Part shown: piece by piece, positions 59,807 through 64,000 of the stretch
Layout of the letters: every line of letters starts with the position of its first letter
Position numbering within the stretch: position 1 is the first letter of the stretch
Assembly (NCBI GenBank): GCA_039193455.1
Contig: JBCCWO010000007.1
Location: 99,733-163,732 of the forward strand
Length of the DNA: 64,000 bases
Origin: JBCBGF01 sp039193455
GTDB taxonomy: Bacteria; Pseudomonadota; Alphaproteobacteria; Rhodobacterales; Rhodobacteraceae
Direction of reading: 5' to 3'
Translations under genes and position numbers: made by a program
The notes under the pieces: generated by a model
What the model was told of the DNA's origin: nothing
The model's database searches: none
The model's input: the letters and a program-made list of their open reading frames with translations, nothing else

Positions 59807-60187
59807 GTGGATGGCCTGAACCTGACGAAGACACGGCTGCGCGCCGGGATCTGGGAAGGGCGGCTGAGCGGCGCGCCGCACGATGCCGGCCCGCCCGCGC
59901 TCGCGGCCTATCATCTTGAAGCGGCGCTGCCCGATCTGACGGTCGAACCGGTGGCGGAGACGACGGACACCTGGGCTGTGCGCATCCCGCTGCCAAGCAC
60001 CATTCTGTCCGAAGGTGTGCAAACCGTGCTGGTGCACCACGAACCATCGGCCGAGACATTGGCCGTGATCACGCTGGTCGCGGGCACCCCGCTGGAAGAG
60101 GATCTGGCGGCGGAGATAGCGCTTTTGCGGGCCGAGCTTGATATGCTCAAGCGCGCCTTCCGCCGGCACTGCGTGGAAACGGCCTAG
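59807..60187 (+). CDS. Hypothetical protein with C-terminal coiled coil
   Basis: 126 residues from GTG, with GAGGAGAG just upstream. The first 90 residues are beta-rich (IPLPSTILSEGVQTVLVHH) and the end (EEDLAAEIALLRAELDMLKRAFRRH, about 97-121) is a short coiled coil. Same run as the DUF6478 gene, 10 nt apart. Function unknown. Its stop overlaps the stop of the convergent GST gene. Confidence 0.7.
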   Translation: MDGLNLTKTRLRAGIWEGRLSGAPHDAGPPALAAYHLEAALPDLTVEPVAETTDTWAVRIPLPSTILSEGVQTVLVHHEPSAETLAVITLVAGTPLEEDLAAEIALLRAELDMLKRAFRRHCVETA

Positions 60188-60885
60188 GCCTCGCGCGGGG
60201 GGGTGTTGCGGCCGATCTTGACGGCCTCACGCGCGAGGAAGCGATCCAGATAGGCCACGACATTGGGATTGTCGGTCCAGCCGACCTGATCGCGGACGCC
60301 GTAGAATTCAAGCCCGCCCAGCCAGGGCGCGATGGCGATATCGGCGATGGAAAACTCGCCAGTGATCCAGTCTTTGCCGTCGAGCTGTTTTTCCAGCACG
60401 GCAAGCAGGCGGATGGCCTCGTTGGTGTAGCGTTCGCGCGGGATCGGGTCTTTGACCGCGGTTCCCGCAAATTTCGCAAAGAATCCAAGCTGGCCAAACA
60501 TCGGGCCGACGCCCCCCATCTGGAACATGACCCACTGGATCGTCTCATATTTCTGTGCGGCGGTGGGGCCGAGCAGCTTGCCGGATTTCTCGGCGAGGTA
60601 GATCAGGATCGCCCCGGATTCGAACAAGCCCAGCGGTTTGCCGTCAGGTCCGTTCGGGTCAATGATTGCCGGGATCTTGTTGTTGGGGTTCAGCGACAGA
60701 AACTCGGGGCTTTTGACATCGCTGTCCGCCAGCGTGACGCGATGTGCCTCGTACGGCAGGCCCATTTCTTCCAAAGCGATCGAGACTTTCACCCCGTTCG
60801 GCGTGGGGAAGGAATAGAGCTGAATGATATCGGGGTTTTCGGCGGGCCAACGCTTTGTGATGGGGAATTGGCTGAGATCGGTCAT
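60184..60885 (-). CDS. Glutathione S-transferase, YfcG/Nu class-like
   Basis: 233 residues. Thioredoxin-like domain with IQLYSFPTPNGVKVSIALEEMGLPYE (about 20-45; TPNG active loop as in YfcG/Ure2-like disulfide reductases), NPNNKIPAI and ESGAILIYLAEK. The C-terminal helical domain has FSIADIAIAPWL. Probably uses glutathione as reductant. Convergent with the coiled-coil gene. Confidence 0.9.
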   Translation of the reverse strand: MTDLSQFPITKRWPAENPDIIQLYSFPTPNGVKVSIALEEMGLPYEAHRVTLADSDVKSPEFLSLNPNNKIPAIIDPNGPDGKPLGLFESGAILIYLAEKSGKLLGPTAAQKYETIQWVMFQMGGVGPMFGQLGFFAKFAGTAVKDPIPRERYTNEAIRLLAVLEKQLDGKDWITGEFSIADIAIAPWLGGLEFYGVRDQVGWTDNPNVVAYLDRFLAREAVKIGRNTPPREA

Positions 60886-61031
60886 TTGGGCGTTCCTTTG
60901 CGTAAGGGTTACATCTATCAGCTTTCTCCCCTCGAAAAAGAGCGTGAACTGTGGGATTTCTGCGGGGTGCCTGTGCGCCAGCAGACAGCCAGTGGCGGCA
61001 GGGACTTAGCTGACAGACTAGGGAACGCGAC

Positions 61032-61430
61032 ATGATTCAGGAATTCAGAGACTTTATTGCAAAGGGCAATGTCATGGACATGGCCGTGGGCATTATCATT
61101 GGTGCGGCGTTTACGGCCATTGTGACGTCGATGGTCGACGATCTGATCAACCCGATCATCAGCCTGTTTTTGGGCGGGATCGACTTTTCCGGCATGGGCT
61201 ATCGGTTGTCCGATGGCGAGGATGGCGCGATCTTTGCCTATGGCAATTTCATCATGGCGTTGATCAATTTTCTGATTATCGCCTGGGTTGTGTTCTTGCT
61301 GGTGAAGATGGTGAACCGCGTGAAAGACGCCGCCACCGGACCGAAGGAAGAGGCCGCGGAAGAGGATCCTGGCCCGTCAGAGAAAGACCTTCTGATGGAA
61401 ATCCGCGACGCTCTTCAAAAGCAGGGGTAG
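61032..61430 (+). CDS. mscL: Large-conductance mechanosensitive channel
   Basis: 132 residues, pentameric emergency valve for osmotic downshock. FRDFIAKGNVMDMAVGIIIGAAFTAIVTSMVDDLINPII (first span, split here by the pore lining), FGNFI-type second span YGNFIMALINFLIIAWVVFLLVKMVN, and C-terminal acidic helix SEKDLLMEIRDAL. Tail is somewhat acidic (EEAAEEDPGPSE). Confidence 0.95.
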   Translation: MIQEFRDFIAKGNVMDMAVGIIIGAAFTAIVTSMVDDLINPIISLFLGGIDFSGMGYRLSDGEDGAIFAYGNFIMALINFLIIAWVVFLLVKMVNRVKDAATGPKEEAAEEDPGPSEKDLLMEIRDALQKQG

Positions 61431-61441
61431 CGCAGGTTGCG

Positions 61442-61465
61442 GGCGCGGGCTTGTGGGCCCGCGCC
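61442..61465. terminator. Bidirectional terminator hairpin between mscL and ald
   Basis: GGCGCGGGC (61442-61450) pairs with GCCCGCGCC (61457-61465), 6-nt loop, in the 42-nt gap between the convergent genes. No strong T tract on either side. Confidence 0.65.
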
Positions 61466-61472
61466 ACATGGT

Positions 61473-62591
61473 TCACCGCTTCAACGCAAGCTGCGGTGAG
61501 AGCACGTCAATTTCCAGCGCCTTGCCGACCGCGTAATTCGTAAGCGCGCCGGCATGGACATTCAGACCTGCGAGCAGATGGGGATCCGCCTCGCACGCCG
61601 CGCGCCAGCCCTTGTCGGCCAGGGCGATGAGATAGGGCATCGTGGCGTTGGACAGCGCAATGGTCGATGTCCGCGCCACCGCCCCCGGCATATTGGCAAC
61701 GCAGTAATGCATCACGCCGTCCACTTCGTAGATCGGGTCATCATGCGTCGTGGCCTTGGAGGTCTCAAAGCACCCGCCCTGATCGATGGCCACATCCACG
61801 ATCGCCGCGCCGCGTTTCATTTCCTTAAGCTGATCCTTGCGCACAAGCTTGGGCGCGGCGGCGCCGGGGATCAGCACGGCGCCCACGACCATGTCGGCGG
61901 TCTGGACCAGTTCTGCCGTGTTGCCCTTTGATGCGTAGCGCGTGCGGAACTGGCCGCCATAGGCCTCGTCCAGTTGGCGCAGGCGGGGCAGGGACATATC
62001 AAGCACCGTGACATCGGCGCCCATGCCCGCCGCGACCCGGGCGGCATGGGTTCCGACAACGCCGCCACCGATCACGACGACCTGCGCCGGACCCACGCCC
62101 GGGACACCGCCCATCAGCACCCCGCGCCCGCCATTGGCGCGTTGCAGCGTCCAAGCGCCCACCTGCGGGGCAAGCTTGCCCGCCACCTCTGACATCGGCG
62201 CCAGGAGCGGCAGGCCGCCGTGCGCGTCGGTGACGGTTTCATAGGCAATTGCCGTTGCGCCGCTGCGCAGCAGATCATGGGTTTGATCCGGATCGGGCGC
62301 GAGGTGCAGATAGGTGAATAGCACCTGTCCTTCGCGCAGCTTGGCCCGCTCGGCGGCCTGGGGTTCCTTGACTTTGACGATCAAGTCGGCGGTCGCAAAC
62401 ACCTCTTCCGCAGTGTCGACGATCGCGGCCCCAGCCTGTGTGTAGGCCGCGTCGTCAAATCCCGAACCCAGGCCGCAACCCGCCTGCACGACGACGTCAT
62501 GTCCATGGGCCACCGCTTCGCGCGCGGCGTTTGGTGTCAGGCCGACGCGATACTCTTGCGCCTTGATCTCTGTTGGGCATCCGATTTTCAT
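61473..62591 (-). CDS. ald: Alanine dehydrogenase
   Basis: NAD-dependent oxidative deamination of L-alanine to pyruvate. 372 residues. N-terminal MKIGCPTEIKAQEYRVGLTP (substrate Arg/Lys), IGGGVVGTHAARVAAGMGADVTV NAD fold (about 172-194) and DQGGCFETSKATTHDDP. GGAGGAGG-type ribosome-binding site upstream. Divergent from an Lrp-type gene that probably controls it. Confidence 0.96.
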   Translation of the reverse strand: MKIGCPTEIKAQEYRVGLTPNAAREAVAHGHDVVVQAGCGLGSGFDDAAYTQAGAAIVDTAEEVFATADLIVKVKEPQAAERAKLREGQVLFTYLHLAPDPDQTHDLLRSGATAIAYETVTDAHGGLPLLAPMSEVAGKLAPQVGAWTLQRANGGRGVLMGGVPGVGPAQVVVIGGGVVGTHAARVAAGMGADVTVLDMSLPRLRQLDEAYGGQFRTRYASKGNTAELVQTADMVVGAVLIPGAAAPKLVRKDQLKEMKRGAAIVDVAIDQGGCFETSKATTHDDPIYEVDGVMHYCVANMPGAVARTSTIALSNATMPYLIALADKGWRAACEADPHLLAGLNVHAGALTNYAVGKALEIDVLSPQLALKR

Positions 62592-62681
62592 GGCTCTCCC
62601 TCCTCCTCACGGGCAGGGTGCGGGGATTGCCGTGAAATTGCTTTGAATAAATGGATGGCAGAGCTACCGGTTCGGCGTAGA

Positions 62682-62726
62682 ATATCCTGGCCTGCCAGAA
62701 GAAAATCGAAGAATATTCCAGGATGT
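62682..62726. promoter_or_regulatory. Inverted repeat at the Lrp gene start
   Basis: ATATCCTGG (62682-62690) and CCAGGATGT (62718-62726) are inverted copies with one mismatch, 27 nt apart; the second includes the regulator's start codon. AT-rich GAAGAATATTCC lies between. Fits an Lrp-type multi-site operator for ald and autoregulation. Confidence 0.45.
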
Positions 62727-63184
62727 CCGACCTAGACGATACAGATCGCCGTATCCTGACGGTGCTGCAGCGTACCGGCCGCATCTCGAATGCCGAGCTG
62801 TCCGAACGGGTGAATCTGTCGCCCTCGGCCTGTCACCGGCGCGTGCACCGGCTTGAGACCGCGGGCTACATCTCAGGCTATGTCGCTTTGCTGGACCGGC
62901 GCCGCATGGGGCGGCCGACGACAGTGTTTGTCGAGATCACCCTGTCGGGTCAGGCCGATGATGTGCTTGATGCGTTCGAGCAGGCAGTGGCCAAGATCCC
63001 GGATGTGATGGAGTGCCATCTGATGGCGGGAACGGCGGATTATCTGCTGAAGGTCAGCGCGATGGATAGCGAGGACTTTGCCCGTATCCACCGCCGCTAT
63101 CTGGCCCGGTTACCGGGCGTGGCGCAGATGCATTCCAGCTTTGCCCTGCGCACGGTGATGCAGACCACCGCGCTGCCGGTCTGA
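62723..63184 (+). CDS. Lrp/AsnC-family regulator
   Basis: 153 residues. HTH ILTVLQRTGRISNAELSERVNLSPSACHRRVHRLE (about 10-44) and RAM domain with CHLMAGTADYLLKVSAMDSEDFARI. Likely activates ald in response to alanine, as AldR/Lrp proteins in this position do. No clear Shine-Dalgarno; AGG is too close to the ATG. It ends 1 nt before the convergent trcR stop. Confidence 0.93.
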   Translation: MSDLDDTDRRILTVLQRTGRISNAELSERVNLSPSACHRRVHRLETAGYISGYVALLDRRRMGRPTTVFVEITLSGQADDVLDAFEQAVAKIPDVMECHLMAGTADYLLKVSAMDSEDFARIHRRYLARLPGVAQMHSSFALRTVMQTTALPV

Positions 63185-63185
63185 C

Positions 63186-63938
63186 CTACTTGTCCTCGTC
63201 TTCGTCGTCCGACCCACTGTCGGGCAGGTTGAAGAAGCTGTCGGCATCAATCGGTTCGTCTTCGATCGGGGCCTCATCATCGGTGTCGGTCAGGCTGAAC
63301 GTCTCAAGCCCCGAGATGGCCGTCGGGATCTTGGGTTCTTCGGGCATGCCGAGCGATTGTTCGGTCGACACCAGCTTGCGGCGTTCGTCATCCGACATGA
63401 CCTCGCCCTCTTTGGCCTTCTTGGCTGCGGCCTTCTGAACGGCGGCGTCGAGTTCGGTCTGCTTCGTCAGGCCGAGCGCCACGGGATCGACGGGCTGGAT
63501 GTTCGAGATGTTCCAATGCGTGCGCTCGCGGATCGACTGGATCGTGGGTTTCGTGGTGCCCACGAGTTTCGAGATCTGCGCGTCGGTGAGTTCCGGGTGG
63601 AACTTCACCAGCCACAGGATCGCGGCGGGGCGGTCCTGGCGCTTGGACAGCGGGGTGTAACGCGGGCCGCGGCGCTTTTCCTCGCCCACGGCGGCGGCGT
63701 TAAACTTGAGCTTCAGCTTGTAGAGCGGGTCTTTCTCGCCCTTGTCGATTTCTTCCTGCACCAGCTGATTGTTGGTGATCGGGTCGAACCCCTTCACCCC
63801 GGTCGCCACATCGCCATCGGCGATGCCCTGCACCTCAAGCTCGTGCAGTCCGCAGAAATCGGCGATCTGCTTGAACGTCAGCGTTGTGTTGTCGACCAGC
63901 CAGACAGCGGTGGCTTTCGCCATGATCGGTTTGTTCAT
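63186..63938 (-). CDS. trcR: TrcR (DUF1013), cell-cycle transcriptional regulator family
   Basis: 250 residues from ATG 63938, preceded by GGAG with a 7-nt spacer. Two HTH-like regions: LTFKQIADFCGLHELEVQGIADGD (about 20-43) and LTDAQISKLVGTTKPTIQSIRERTHW (about 116-141). The C-terminal 60 residues are highly acidic (DSGSDDEDEDK). The family is conserved in alphaproteobacteria and named as a cell-cycle regulator; its targets here are unknown. Confidence 0.88.
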   Translation of the reverse strand: MNKPIMAKATAVWLVDNTTLTFKQIADFCGLHELEVQGIADGDVATGVKGFDPITNNQLVQEEIDKGEKDPLYKLKLKFNAAAVGEEKRRGPRYTPLSKRQDRPAAILWLVKFHPELTDAQISKLVGTTKPTIQSIRERTHWNISNIQPVDPVALGLTKQTELDAAVQKAAAKKAKEGEVMSDDERRKLVSTEQSLGMPEEPKIPTAISGLETFSLTDTDDEAPIEDEPIDADSFFNLPDSGSDDEDEDK

Positions 63939-64000
63939 GCGTCTCACTCCATGAGCCAAAACATCCCCGTGCCGGGAAATCGGCTGTTCCGGTCTGGAAC
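63939..64000. other. Upstream region of trcR at the window edge
   Basis: 62 nt before trcR; no gene or clear promoter motif is visible in the part shown. Confidence 0.4.

Noticed and set aside
1..64000. Mobile elements, prophage genes, CRISPR arrays, tRNA or rRNA genes
   Set aside because: No transposase, integrase, regularly spaced repeats or cloverleaf-type sequence was found by reading both strands; a tool search could still reveal a weak case.

Overview
The window is chromosomal DNA of a phototrophic alphaproteobacterium of the Rhodobacter/Roseobacter group (Rhodobacterales). Evidence is an almost complete purple-bacterial photosynthesis gene cluster with pufX directly after pufM, followed by dxs. 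Further support is high GC, DUF2794, DUF6478 and TrcR (DUF1013) genes, an alphaproteobacterial LexA box (GTTC-N7-GTTC), and dispersed intergenic repeats that look like those I associate with this order. Genus cannot be fixed from the sequence alone. No mobile element, prophage, CRISPR, rRNA or tRNA was seen.

Positions 1-9778 (+): the end of bchC, then bchX-bchY-bchZ (chlorophyllide oxidoreductase), pufQ-pufB-pufA-pufL-pufM-pufX (LH1 and reaction centre), an array of five hairpins ending in a strong terminator, and dxs (isoprenoid precursors). Positions 9953-16192 (-): ppaA-ppsR-bchG-orf428-bchP-idi, which joins redox/light regulation to tail synthesis and attachment for bacteriochlorophyll. 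Three perfect TGT-N12-ACA PpsR boxes mark the bchG start and the divergent ppaA/bchF region. Positions 16503-32043 (+): bchF-bchN-bchB-bchH-bchL-bchM-lhaA-puhA-puhB-puhC-bciE-acsF-puhE-hemA, a superoperon from ALA synthesis through Mg chelation, methylation, oxygen-dependent ring closure, protochlorophyllide reduction and reaction-centre assembly. Most genes overlap by ATGA-type junctions. The cyclase is the oxygen-dependent AcsF with its small partner BciE, which fits bacteriochlorophyll synthesis in air.

Positions 32149-64000 are ordinary chromosome: asd; an AT-rich stretch with two unknown small ORFs; an Hpt-like protein; leucyl aminopeptidase and an NlpC/P60 hydrolase; DUF2794; a candidate small RNA; a paaI-paaK-TetR phenylacetate-type cluster; a LexA-boxed solitary imuB; yceI; formaldehyde detoxification (glutathione-dependent dehydrogenase, later fghA); GNAT; NYN-LOTUS; TetR with a small secreted Cys protein; transporters; zapE; folC-accD; CPBP protease; ilvD; a lipoprotein with DUF6478; GST; mscL; ald with a divergent Lrp regulator; and trcR at the right edge.

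The most unusual signals are: a 44-residue Cys-rich ORF with a strong ribosome-binding site, coupled between bchX and bchY; an 11-bp phased CCCGTACA repeat in front of bchZ; five tandem hairpins after pufX; PpsR boxes at exact helical spacing and one almost touching the bchG start codon; and a likely unannotated small RNA at about 37495-37589.
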